6,620 nt of DNA from an uncultured Erysipelotrichaceae bacterium. GTDB lineage: Bacteria; Bacillota_I; Bacilli_A; Erysipelotrichales; Erysipelotrichaceae. The notes under the pieces are model-generated. The model made no database searches. It was not told the DNA's origin and saw nothing but the letters and a program-made list of their open reading frames with translations. The stretch is from assembly GCA_902795905.1 (NCBI GenBank), contig CADBMY010000172.1, forward strand, positions 1-6,620, read 5' to 3'. Shown here in pieces: positions 1-6,113 of the stretch (the stretch's first letter is position 1; every line of letters begins with the position of its first letter). The position numbers and the translations under genes are program-made.

Positions 1-86
1 GCCTAGCAGGTGGTTTTTCTGTTTCGCACACTTTACTCTCTGCCTCTTTTCCCTTCCTTCTTGTGCTCAACTGTCCACTAGGACGA
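1..86. other. Non-coding stretch, pyrimidine-rich on the plus strand
   Basis: No supportable gene is seen. Positions 36-63 are a pyrimidine-rich run on the plus strand (purine-rich on the minus strand), and there is a small inverted repeat GTCC-acta-GGAC just before the terminator at 87-110. On the minus strand this is the region downstream of the tRNA-Ala unit. It may be the leader of a gene beyond the left edge, but no start codon with convincing support is visible. Confidence 0.5.
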
Positions 87-110
87 ACAAAAGTCCGTCT
101 ATGACGGACT
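87..110 (-). terminator. Rho-independent terminator of the tRNA-remnant unit
   Basis: An 8-bp perfect stem (agtccgtc at 92-99 with gacggact at 103-110) has a 3-nt loop. Read on the minus strand, a short U-rich run follows it (complement of aacaaaa at 86-92). It lies just downstream of the degenerate tRNA 3' end at 121-146, in the same layout as the terminator behind the intact tRNA-Ala. It probably once served a second tRNA gene and now acts as a back-up terminator. Confidence 0.65.
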
Positions 111-120
111 ATTATACTAA

Positions 121-146
121 TGGTGGAGCACCATCTGCGACACCAT
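121..146 (-). pseudogene. Probable remnant of a tRNA 3' end
   Basis: On the minus strand this reads TGTCGCAG followed by ATGGTGCTCCACCA. The last part matches the acceptor end plus CCA of the tRNA-Ala gene next door; the 11 bases atggtggagca occur at 120-130 and again at 181-191. The TGTCGCAG part matches the variable loop and start of the T stem of the tRNA-Val gene at 6339-6414. The T loop and the whole 5' part are missing, so no cloverleaf can form. A hairpin terminator follows, as behind the intact tRNA. The best reading is a decayed tRNA gene or the scar of a tandem duplication. A chance match is possible because the fragment is short. Confidence 0.45.
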
Positions 147-148
147 GC

Positions 149-172
149 AAAAAGCCTGTCATAGACAGGCTT
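149..172 (-). terminator. Rho-independent terminator of tRNA-Ala
   Basis: A 9-bp perfect stem (aagcctgtc at 152-160 with gacaggctt at 164-172) has a 3-nt loop. On the minus strand a run of five U follows (complement of aaaaa at 149-153). It begins about 10 nt after the CCA end of tRNA-Ala, so it ends that transcript. Confidence 0.85.
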
Positions 173-181
173 ATACACACA

Positions 182-257
182 TGGTGGAGCATACGGGGCT
201 CGAACCCGTGACCTCATCGCTGCCAGCGATGCGCGCTCCCAGCTGCGCCAATACCCC
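182..257 (-). tRNA. tRNA-Ala(GGC)
   Basis: This is a complete 76-nt cloverleaf on the minus strand. The 7-bp acceptor stem GGGGTAT/ATGCTCC contains the G3-U70 wobble pair that is the main identity element of alanine tRNAs. The D arm is GCGC...GCGC. The anticodon stem CATCG/CGATG encloses the loop CTGGCAG, which gives anticodon GGC and reads GCC/GCU codons. The T arm is ACGGG-TTCGAGC-CCCGT, with discriminator A and an encoded CCA end. A terminator hairpin follows at once, and an AT-rich leader with a probable promoter lies upstream at 270-298. No neighbouring gene shares the transcript except the remnant at 121-146. Confidence 0.96.
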
Positions 258-269
258 ATGAGCAAAACT

Positions 270-298
270 ATTATTACATAAAACAATCAAAAGATAAA
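270..298 (-). promoter_or_regulatory. Candidate promoter of tRNA-Ala
   Basis: On the minus strand a -10-like AATAAT (270-275) is preceded by TGT, giving an extended -10. It sits 12 nt upstream of the tRNA 5' end. The hexamer 17 bp further upstream, TTTATC (293-298), is a poor -35. The placement suits a short tRNA leader, but the match is modest and the region is AT-rich throughout. Confidence 0.35.
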
Positions 299-477
299 TG
301 ACTTTATTACATATTTGTATCCGTTGTATCTGGTAAGTATAGAGGAGAGAGTGTGACTCTGTTTGATATGAAGAGTCACTGATTCCTGGCATATACCTGA
401 AGAAAGACATGTCTTTCTGATCCTTAGGCATGTGCCTGAGCATACCAATAACGGAATCATCACAGCCAGTACAACAG
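299..477. other. Non-coding stretch between tRNA-Ala and the transport operon, with several hairpins
   Basis: No gene is supported here; the short open frames on both strands lack a ribosome binding site and recognisable protein features. The stretch holds an 8-bp inverted repeat (gtgactct at 353-360 with agagtcac at 372-379), an 18-bp perfect palindrome (401-418) and a 5-bp inverted repeat (426-430 with 433-437). A degenerate direct repeat of 21-22 nt lies at 379-399 and 417-438. Its role is unknown; it may be part of a structured RNA or an extragenic repeat. Confidence 0.55.
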
Positions 478-508
478 AAAAAACTGTCGGTTTCAAACCG
501 GCAGTTTT
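478..508 (-). terminator. Rho-independent terminator of the sugar ABC operon
   Basis: A long, nearly perfect stem joins 480-493 and 495-508, with one A-C mismatch on the minus strand and C494 at the centre. Its core reads CGGTTT-G-AAACCG. On the minus strand it is followed by a run of six U (complement of 478-483). It begins 30 nt after the stop codon of the ATPase gene and is the obvious end of the five-gene operon. The stem also has a short T run on the plus strand, so it could work in both directions, but no plus-strand gene is seen. Confidence 0.9.
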
Positions 509-537
509 CCGTGTGCTCCAGACACACAGAGAGGTAC

Positions 538-1722
538 TTAGTATTCCAGATTCTTCTGATCTTCCTTGGAGAAGACATGTGCTGCTTTGCCGTCAAAGCG
601 AAGGTGTACGGTCTTTCCGCGGTAGTCAGGGCTGTCCCCTTCCGTAGGTACGATCACGATCATATCTTTGCCGTTTACGGTCATATGCAGGTGGCTGGAT
701 GATCCCATACGTTCCGAGACATCTACGGTACCTTCGATACCATCATCTGCCATGGACAGATGTTCAGGGCGTACACCGAGCGTCACACTCTGCTCCGGTA
801 CATCCTTCGCCTTCAGCCGGCTCTGCTTCTCATCGGCGAGACGTACACAGATACCGTCCGTAACCACGTGATAATCACCATCAATGATCTTCAGCTCCCC
901 GTCGAAGAAGTTCATCTGCGGGGTGCCGATGAAGCCTGCAACAAACAGGTTTGCCGGATGATCGAAGACTTCCTGCGGCGTACCGATCTGCTGGATGTAT
1001 CCATCCTTCATGACAACGATACGGTCACCGAGTGTCATCGCTTCGGTCTGGTCATGTGTAACATAGATAAATGTTGTATTGATACGTTCTCTGAGTTTGA
1101 TGATCTCCGCACGCATCTGGTTTCTCAGTTTGGCATCCAGGTTGGATAACGGTTCATCCATCAGCAGGACTTTCGGGTCTCTGACGATAGCACGACCGAT
1201 CGCTACACGCTGTCTCTGACCGCCGGAGAGTGCCTTCGGTTTTCTCTCCAGATACTGTGTGATATCCAGGATCTCGGCTGCTTCACGCACCTTGCGGTCG
1301 ATCTCAGCCTTCGGTGTCTTCTGGATCTTCAGTGAGTATGCCATATTGTCATATACGGTCATATGCGGATACAGTGCATAGTTCTGGAAGACCATGGCGA
1401 TATCTCTGTCCTTCGGTGCTACGTCGTTGACCAGTTCACCGTCGATATACAGTTCACCGGAAGAGATCTCCTCAAGACCGGCGATCATACGCAGTGTTGT
1501 AGACTTACCGCAGCCGGAAGGACCGACCAGGACGATGAACTCCTTATCGGCAATATCCAGATTGAAGCTCTGTACGGCAACAACACCTTCAGCCGTTAAC
1601 TGCAGATTCATACCTCTGCGGCGTACCGGCTCTTCATCCTTCTTGCCGAAGAGACTTCTTTTCTTTTTGGGTTCTGTTACCGGATAGATCTTTTTAATAT
1701 TTACAAGTTTAACATCAGACAT
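538..1722 (-). CDS. Sugar ABC transporter ATP-binding protein, MsmK/UgpC/MalK type
   Basis: This 394-residue cytoplasmic ATPase powers the importer encoded upstream. Visible motifs in order are Walker [10 protein letters not shown] (67-75), Q-loop VFQNY with Q113, signature LSGGQRQR (165-172), Walker B VLLMDE (185-190, catalytic Glu190), D-loop SNLDA (193-197) and H-loop THDQTEA with His223. A C-terminal TOBE/OB-type regulatory domain follows from about 265 to 385 and contains LGVRPEH. All catalytic residues are present. The protein is slightly longer than the usual roughly 370 residues because of a Lys/Arg-rich insertion at about 15-45, between the first strand and [10 protein letters not shown]. 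The ATG start has an AAGGGAG ribosome binding site that overlaps the stop codon of the permease gene 12 nt upstream, indicating coupled translation. It is the last gene of the operon. Family assignment is firm; substrate specificity is not readable from an ATPase. Confidence 0.95.
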   Translation of the reverse strand: MSDVKLVNIKKIYPVTEPKKKRSLFGKKDEEPVRRRGMNLQLTAEGVVAVQSFNLDIADKEFIVLVGPSGCGKSTTLRMIAGLEEISSGELYIDGELVNDVAPKDRDIAMVFQNYALYPHMTVYDNMAYSLKIQKTPKAEIDRKVREAAEILDITQYLERKPKALSGGQRQRVAIGRAIVRDPKVLLMDEPLSNLDAKLRNQMRAEIIKLRERINTTFIYVTHDQTEAMTLGDRIVVMKDGYIQQIGTPQEVFDHPANLFVAGFIGTPQMNFFDGELKIIDGDYHVVTDGICVRLADEKQSRLKAKDVPEQSVTLGVRPEHLSMADDGIEGTVDVSERMGSSSHLHMTVNGKDMIVIVPTEGDSPDYRGKTVHLRFDGKAAHVFSKEDQKNLEY

Positions 1723-1734
1723 ATGCTTTCTCCC

Positions 1735-2595
1735 TTATCCTTTGACACTTCCTGAAGTTACACCCTTGATAATGGATTTTGACAGGAGCGAATATACGAC
1801 CATGACCGGCAGGATCGCCAGCAGAATGAACATGAAGACCTTGCCCATATCAAACTTGGAGTAATCCGCCGAACGCAGCTGTGCGATCATGATCGGTACC
1901 GTCTTGTACTCTGCCTTGGTCAGCAGCAGTGAAGGCATGAAGTAGTTGTTCCAGGAACCGACAAAGGAGAAGATCATCTGTACAGCTACTGCAGGTTTCA
2001 TGATCGGAAGCACGATGTCATTGAAGATCCTGAACTCACTGGTACCGTCGATACGGGCCGCCTCTACCATTTCCATGGGCAGTACACTTTCCAGATACTG
2101 CTTCATGTAGAAGAAGACGACCGGTGCCGCAATGCTCGGGACGATCAGCAGCCAGAGCTTGTTGGTCAGACCGAACTTATATGCCAGCTGAATGAAGCCG
2201 ACTGCGGATACCTGTGACGGGATCATCATGATCGCCATGATGAATGTGAATATCGCGTTCTTCAGTTTGAAGTCATACACATGGATCGCATATGCCGTCA
2301 GGGCTGAGAAGTATGTGGTCAGCAGTGCTGATGACAGGGCGACGATCAGACTGTTGATCATACCGCGCGGAATGTTGATCGATGCGTCTGTCCAGGCATT
2401 GCGCAGATTCTGCAGGAAATGACCGCCCCAGGAGATACTGAAGGCTCCCTGCAGCTGTGAATTCGATCTCGAAGACATCAGGATCAGCATGACAAAGAAG
2501 AACAGACACATTGCGCACAGCAGAAGGATAAATGCATAAGCGAGTGTACGCAGCAGGATCAGCTGGATCCGGGCTTTTTTATTCTTTTTGCTCAT
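1735..2595 (-). CDS. Carbohydrate ABC transporter permease, MalG type (CUT1 family)
   Basis: This 286-residue inner subunit of the importer channel is a membrane protein. A basic N-terminus (MSKKNKKAR) precedes the first hydrophobic segment at about 17-40. Further segments lie near 82-105, 114-137, 148-165, 203-222 and 252-274, giving the six helices usual for MalG. The EAA loop that docks onto the ATPase is complete: EAARIDG at 178-184, ending in IVLP at 194-197. The short C-terminus GSVKG is typical of the family. The gene starts 8 nt after the MalF-type permease stop, with AGGAGGA overlapping that stop, and ends 12 nt before the ATPase gene. It should form a heterodimer with the MalF-type protein. 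Substrate is unknown. Confidence 0.94.
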   Translation of the reverse strand: MSKKNKKARIQLILLRTLAYAFILLLCAMCLFFFVMLILMSSRSNSQLQGAFSISWGGHFLQNLRNAWTDASINIPRGMINSLIVALSSALLTTYFSALTAYAIHVYDFKLKNAIFTFIMAIMMIPSQVSAVGFIQLAYKFGLTNKLWLLIVPSIAAPVVFFYMKQYLESVLPMEMVEAARIDGTSEFRIFNDIVLPIMKPAVAVQMIFSFVGSWNNYFMPSLLLTKAEYKTVPIMIAQLRSADYSKFDMGKVFMFILLAILPVMVVYSLLSKSIIKGVTSGSVKG

Positions 2596-2603
2596 ATGTC
2601 CTC

Positions 2604-3545
2604 CTAGCGCTTATACTGCTTTGCCATCTGGCGGTAGACAAACATGCTCAGAATACCGGTAATGATGAACAGCAGTACGGACAGTGCTCCTGCCATACCG
2701 TAGTTCTTGGATATGGACAGGAAGTTGTTCAGCATCATGATCACGGTGGTATTTGCCATATTCGGCGTACCTTTACCGGCTGTGATGACCTGCGGAACAT
2801 CGAACATCTGGATACCGCCGATCAGTGATGTGATCAGTGCGTATGACAGGATCGGCATCAGCAGCGGCAGCGTAATGTCAAAGAATACATGGAGCGAACC
2901 GGCACCGTCGATCTCTGCGGACTCAAACAGGCTCTGGTCAATACCCATGATACCGGCCATCAGGACGATCGTTGTATTACCGAACCACATCAGGAAGTTC
3001 ATCGAAGCGATCAGGGCTCTTACAGATACCTTTACCGTCAGGAAGTCAAAGGTCTTGTCGATAAGGCCGGTAGAGATCAGCAGTTTATTTACAGGACCGA
3101 TATTGTTGAACAGGGCAAATACCAGCATGGAGAAGGCAGATGCCATGATCAGGTTAGGCATGTAAATAATGGACTTTGCCAGTCCCTGTCCCTTGATGTT
3201 CAGTCTTGAACTGGTGAAGATGACTGCCAGCAGCAGAGCTACCGCAAACTGCGGAACTGCGCCCAGGATCCACAGCAGCATCGTATTGCCGAAGTACTTC
3301 AGCACGTCGATGACCCCGGCACTGTCCGGTGTCAGCAGCTTCTGATAGTTGCCGAGACCGACAAAATTAGGACCGATCTGGGTCAGACCGTCACGGTAGT
3401 TCTCAAAGAAACTGTTGTATACGGTCAGGATCTGCGGGGTCAGGGTAAAAATGATATAGGAGATAAAGAACGGCGCAATGAAGATATAGGCCCACTTGGA
3501 GTAACTGACGGACTTCCTGCGTCTTTTCCCTTCTGTCTTTTTCAT
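2604..3545 (-). CDS. Carbohydrate ABC transporter permease, MalF type (CUT1 family)
   Basis: This 313-residue membrane permease is the partner of the MalG-type protein. A strongly basic N-terminus (MKKTEGKRRRKS) leads into a first membrane segment at about 19-41. More segments lie near 85-110, 127-147, 176-201, 228-246 and 284-304. The EAA loop reads ESAEIDG (208-214) and ends in ITLP (224-227); the Ser in place of the first Ala is common in MalF-type proteins. Its length fits the short MalF/UgpA form without the large periplasmic loop of the enterobacterial protein. The ATG start is preceded by AGAGG about 9 nt upstream. A 107-nt gap with a terminator-like hairpin separates it from the binding-protein gene, unlike the tight spacing downstream. 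Confidence 0.94.
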   Translation of the reverse strand: MKKTEGKRRRKSVSYSKWAYIFIAPFFISYIIFTLTPQILTVYNSFFENYRDGLTQIGPNFVGLGNYQKLLTPDSAGVIDVLKYFGNTMLLWILGAVPQFAVALLLAVIFTSSRLNIKGQGLAKSIIYMPNLIMASAFSMLVFALFNNIGPVNKLLISTGLIDKTFDFLTVKVSVRALIASMNFLMWFGNTTIVLMAGIMGIDQSLFESAEIDGAGSLHVFFDITLPLLMPILSYALITSLIGGIQMFDVPQVITAGKGTPNMANTTVIMMLNNFLSISKNYGMAGALSVLLFIITGILSMFVYRQMAKQYKR

Positions 3546-3572
3546 TGTTTAATCCTCTCTTTTAAATAAACC

Positions 3573-3589
3573 AATAATCTGGAATTATT
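3573..3589. repeat. Small AT-rich inverted repeat upstream of the MalF-type gene
   Basis: The sequence aataat (3573-3578) and attatt (3584-3589) form a 6-bp dyad with a 5-nt centre. It lies between the intercistronic terminator and the ribosome binding site of the permease gene. It is too AT-rich to be a stable RNA hairpin and could arise by chance. No clear promoter was found here. Confidence 0.3.
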
Positions 3590-3598
3590 CGCTTATCT

Positions 3599-3632
3599 AA
3601 AAAACCGTGGCAGGGCACGGTCACCCTGCCAC
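3599..3632 (-). terminator. Intercistronic terminator or attenuator hairpin between binding-protein and permease genes
   Basis: A 9-bp perfect GC-rich stem (gtggcaggg at 3607-3615 with ccctgccac at 3624-3632) has an 8-nt loop. On the minus strand it is followed within 2 nt by six U (complement of 3599-3604). It begins 20 nt after the binding-protein stop codon. In many bacterial sugar ABC operons a leaky hairpin at this place limits read-through or protects the upstream mRNA, giving excess binding protein over permease. No strong promoter is seen between it and the permease gene, so read-through is expected. Confidence 0.85.
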
Positions 3633-3652
3633 AGCTTTATCTCTTTTAAACT

Positions 3653-4975
3653 CTATTCCGGTGTATGAACTGCAGGGAATTTCTCATTCAGGTACTTGTA
3701 GTAGTTCTTCATGGCTGTTTCTTTATCAACTTCGCCCTTCAGATATTCTACAAAGTATGTCTGCAGACCTTCAGCACAGAGCTGGTCATAGTTTGTATGA
3801 TTCTGGAACTTGATGTTCTTGGCAAGATCAAGGAAGAGTGCTGTATCGTTCTGACCGCCGAGGTATGCATTACCATATTCGGGATCTGCAGCGAACTTCG
3901 CATTGACTGCCTGGTTGTTTGTGAACTGTGCTTCCTTTTCGATCAGGTTGGAGCATACTTCTTCATCATTGATGAATGTGTTCATGACATCTGCAATCAT
4001 CTCAGGGTTATCGGAACCTGCAGCTGCGAGCAGCCATGTACCGCCCCAGAAGTGAGCCTGCGGACCTTCGACAAGACCCCAGTCACCTGTAGAGTCTGTA
4101 CCTTCCTTAACAGCGTCTTCACCGAATGCGGGACCCATACTGAAGTTATAGAACCATGCAGGTCCGAAGTAGCACATTGCTCTGCCGTCTTTAGCACTTT
4201 CAGCCATAGCCTCAGCATCCCAGATACCGGCTGTCAGCGTGTAGTTGTTCTTAACAAAGTTCTCTGCCTGCTCCATCCATGTATTGATAGCCGGATCGAT
4301 CACCAGGTTGTTGTCCTTGTCGACCCAGGGGCTCTGTGTATTATTGGAGAATACACGGAATGTGGAAGCGTAGGAAGCTGTCATCAGGTAACCCTTTTCA
4401 GCTGCAAGAGCTGCAACTTCGTTGAACTTATCCCAGCTGTCCAGTCTTGCCTGAACTTCTGCAGGATCGGATGTGCCGAGAACGTCTTCAGCGATGGAAC
4501 GGCGGTAGATCAGACCTGCCGGGCAGCACTGGAAGGAGACACCCTTGACAACACCGTTAGCATCGGAAGCTGCATCAACAGTATATTTATAAGTGTTGGA
4601 GAAATCCGTAACACCAAGAGCTTTGATATCCTGTGTATACTCAGAGTTTGTATACTTGACGATGTAGTCAGCTTCTGCCAGGAACATATCTACCTTTTCG
4701 TCGGCAGCTGCACTCTCCTGGTTCATCAGAGCCAGGTCCAGAGCATCCTGATACTGACCGTCTTCGTTCGGAACGATCGTCCATTCAACTGTAATGCCTT
4801 CAGGAACTTTGTAGTACTTTTCGAAGAAACCTTTGAACTCTTCATTCCATGCATAGATATGGAATACTTTTCCCTGCGCGTCAGCTTCCTGACCGCCGGA
4901 TGCAGGCTTTGCGGAGCATCCCGCAAACGATAAGGTGATCATTGCTGCTGTCAGAATACTTACTAGTTTTTTCAT
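3653..4975 (-). CDS. Sugar ABC transporter solute-binding lipoprotein, family 1
   Basis: This 440-residue protein is the extracellular receptor that captures the sugar and hands it to the permease pair. The N-terminus is a lipoprotein signal: MKK, a hydrophobic stretch at 4-18, then the lipobox FAGC with Cys20 as the lipidated residue. A flexible Ser/Gly/Ala linker (about 21-34) follows. The mature protein begins with the strand KVFHIYAWNEEF, usual for family 1 sugar-binding proteins (COG1653). Many aromatic residues that could stack on sugar rings are present, including W43, W253, W274, W310 and W314. Apart from Cys20 it has five cysteines, including the pair C150-C151, which is more than usual for an exported protein. 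The ATG start has a GGGAGG site 5 nt upstream. It lies 56 nt after the regulator gene with no terminator between them, so the two are probably co-transcribed. Substrate is not readable from the sequence. Confidence 0.93.
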   Translation of the reverse strand: MKKLVSILTAAMITLSFAGCSAKPASGGQEADAQGKVFHIYAWNEEFKGFFEKYYKVPEGITVEWTIVPNEDGQYQDALDLALMNQESAAADEKVDMFLAEADYIVKYTNSEYTQDIKALGVTDFSNTYKYTVDAASDANGVVKGVSFQCCPAGLIYRRSIAEDVLGTSDPAEVQARLDSWDKFNEVAALAAEKGYLMTASYASTFRVFSNNTQSPWVDKDNNLVIDPAINTWMEQAENFVKNNYTLTAGIWDAEAMAESAKDGRAMCYFGPAWFYNFSMGPAFGEDAVKEGTDSTGDWGLVEGPQAHFWGGTWLLAAAGSDNPEMIADVMNTFINDEEVCSNLIEKEAQFTNNQAVNAKFAADPEYGNAYLGGQNDTALFLDLAKNIKFQNHTNYDQLCAEGLQTYFVEYLKGEVDKETAMKNYYKYLNEKFPAVHTPE

Positions 4976-4987
4976 ATTTTCCTCCCA
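4976..4987 (-). promoter_or_regulatory. Strong ribosome binding site of the binding-protein gene
   Basis: On the minus strand GGGAGG lies 5 nt before the ATG. It is one of the best matches to the anti-Shine-Dalgarno sequence in the operon, consistent with high expression of the binding protein. Confidence 0.75.
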
Positions 4988-5012
4988 CTATTTAAGCAAT
5001 GCTCTGTATTTC

Positions 5013-5031
5013 CATCGGTCTCCTGCCGATG
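5013..5031 (-). promoter_or_regulatory. Small hairpin directly after the regulator stop codon
   Basis: The 6-bp stem catcgg (5013-5018) with ccgatg (5026-5031) has a 7-nt loop and abuts the stop codon of the LacI-type gene. No U-run follows on the minus strand, so it is not a terminator. It may affect mRNA stability or processing between the regulator and binding-protein parts of the transcript. Function is not shown. Confidence 0.4.
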
Positions 5032-6036
5032 TTATACCTGTTTCTGTGTGACTGTTCTGCCTTCGATCAGCTTGCCCATGACTACCGAGTGTTCAACGAT
5101 AGCTTCGGGATCTTCGATGGCTTCGATCAGTCTGCGGCAGGCGATCCTGCCGAGTGCGTTGGTATCCTGCTCGTAAGTTGTTAAGCCGATGGCCTTGGCA
5201 AGCTGGATACCGTCATAGGACATTACCGAGATATCCTTTCCCGGTGTGAGACCCTTCTCTGCCAGTACCTGTAACGCTCCGAGGTATGAGTAATCATCCG
5301 GGAAGATGATACAGTCAGGCACATTGGGCATGGCCAGAAGTTCTCTTGTTCTTTCTGCACACATCTCGATATCGTGATAATCACTTTCGAGGATGTATTT
5401 TTCTTCGATCTCGATTCCCTCCAGGCGGCAAGCGGAGTAGAAGCCCATCATGCGGTTCCTTGTGACTTCCGTCATTTCGCCGTGGATGTAAGCGAATCTC
5501 CTGTGTCCCCGGGAAATGGCGTATCTTACCAGTTCCTGCAGACCTCGCGTGTTGTCGGAAACGACCGCCGGACAGTCATCGTAGATGTAGTCGATCGTGA
5601 CGACCGGCAGATCGGAATGCACCAGCTCGAGGATCTCGGGATCGGTGAAGTCTGCCAGGATGACTGCCACACCGTCGAAGCTCCGGTATTCACAGTGCTT
5701 GAGATATGTGCTCTCTTTTCCGTCTATCGTGTGAGTGATGAACGTGATGTCATATCCCGAAGTTTCCGCAGTCTTCTTGAAACTCTCGAGGATCGAGGAG
5801 AAGTACTCATGTGCGAGTCCGGCATTTTTCGTATCGTTGTAGAGAACGCCGATGTTGTAGGTCCGCTTTGTGCGCAGCGCCCTGGCCGAAGCATCCAGCA
5901 TATAGCCCATTTCGGCAGCTTTCTTCTGAATGCGTTCGCGGGTTGCCTTAGCAATATCCTCTTTATTGTTAAGCGCTTTCGATACGGTGGCCGTTGAAAC
6001 TCCGCAGCTTTTCGCTATTTCCTTTAATGAGACCAT
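5032..6036 (-). CDS. LacI-family transcriptional regulator
   Basis: This 334-residue sugar-responsive DNA-binding protein is the likely local regulator of the operon. The helix-turn-helix occupies residues 4-23 (SLKEIAKSCGVSTATVSKALN), and the hinge helix with the family-typical SARAL lies at 50-54. The ligand-binding core follows from about 60 to the end, with family landmarks VVSDNTRG (158-165), GHRRFAYIHG (177-186), FPDD (245-248) and MSYDG (272-276). Length fits the family. I chose the ATG at 6034-6036 because it gives the canonical MVSLKEIA start and has GAGG 5 nt upstream. A TTG in frame 15 nt earlier, at 6049-6051, would add MCEVT and lacks a comparable site. As the first gene of the operon, downstream of operator-like sites, it probably represses its own transcript and the transporter until inducer binds. 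The inducer is unknown. Confidence 0.95.
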   Translation of the reverse strand: MVSLKEIAKSCGVSTATVSKALNNKEDIAKATRERIQKKAAEMGYMLDASARALRTKRTYNIGVLYNDTKNAGLAHEYFSSILESFKKTAETSGYDITFITHTIDGKESTYLKHCEYRSFDGVAVILADFTDPEILELVHSDLPVVTIDYIYDDCPAVVSDNTRGLQELVRYAISRGHRRFAYIHGEMTEVTRNRMMGFYSACRLEGIEIEEKYILESDYHDIEMCAERTRELLAMPNVPDCIIFPDDYSYLGALQVLAEKGLTPGKDISVMSYDGIQLAKAIGLTTYEQDTNALGRIACRRLIEAIEDPEAIVEHSVVMGKLIEGRTVTQKQV

Positions 6037-6055
6037 AGTTACCTCGCACAAATTA

Positions 6056-6068
6056 CTTAATCGATTTC
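6056..6068 (-). promoter_or_regulatory. LacI-type operator-like site O3 at the transcription start
   Basis: On the minus strand this reads GAAATCGATTAAG, with a perfect AATCGATT core and the central CG typical of LacI-family operators. It lies just downstream of the -10 box, at about +2 to +14 of the expected transcript, where a bound repressor would block initiation. It is nearly the same as O2 at 6187-6199. Confidence 0.55.
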
Positions 6069-6076
6069 GTAACTCT

Positions 6077-6103
6077 ATTATAGCGCATTTTTTAAAAATG
6101 CAA
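6077..6103 (-). promoter_or_regulatory. Promoter of the lacI-sugar ABC operon
   Basis: A perfect -10 box TATAAT (complement of 6077-6082) is preceded by TTGCAT (complement of 6098-6103) with a 15-bp spacer, or by CTTGCA with 16 bp. Expected transcription start is near 6070, leaving a leader of about 34 nt before the ATG at 6036. The -35 spacing is shorter than ideal, which would suit a promoter helped or limited by bound regulators. The spacer is itself a palindrome. Confidence 0.7.
6085..6101. repeat. Perfect 17-nt palindrome in the promoter spacer
   Basis: GCATTTTT and AAAAATGC form a perfect 8-bp dyad around one central T. It fills the spacer between the -35 and -10 boxes and overlaps the -35. 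It could be a binding site for an additional dimeric regulator, or a bend-forming A-tract. It does not look like the LacI-type sites nearby because it lacks the central CG. Confidence 0.6.
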
Positions 6104-6113
6104 GTACTTTTTT

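Noticed and set aside
1..31. Possible GTG start at 29-31 (minus strand) reading MCETEKPPAR to the left edge
   Set aside because: Only ten codons are visible and the nearest purine-rich site is too far upstream, so it cannot be supported.
287..496. A 69-codon minus-strand frame beginning MKPTVFSVVLAVMIPLLVC
   Set aside because: Its hydrophobic start looks like a signal or membrane segment, but the start codon is a TTG inside the loop of the operon terminator, with no ribosome site, and the rest has no recognisable features.
171..596. A 141-codon minus-strand frame running through the tRNA-Ala gene
   Set aside because: It reads through the ATPase gene end, a terminator and a tRNA, so it cannot be a real coding region.
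760..1149. Plus-strand open frames opposite the ATPase gene
   Set aside because: They are mirror frames of a highly conserved gene and show no protein family features.
3665..4933. A 422-codon open frame on the plus strand, antisense to the binding-protein gene
   Set aside because: It lies entirely opposite a well-recognised gene, its product is very rich in Cys and Ile/Val with no family features, and it has no convincing ribosome site. It is a by-product of the codon bias of the real gene.
5374..5997. A 207-codon open frame on the plus strand, antisense to the LacI-type gene
   Set aside because: It is fully covered by the regulator gene, has no recognisable domain and no suitable start context.
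6037..6051. Longer LacI-type protein starting at TTG (6049-6051)
   Set aside because: The ATG at 6036 gives the canonical MVSLKEIA start and has GAGG at proper distance; the extra MCEVT residues are not typical of the family.
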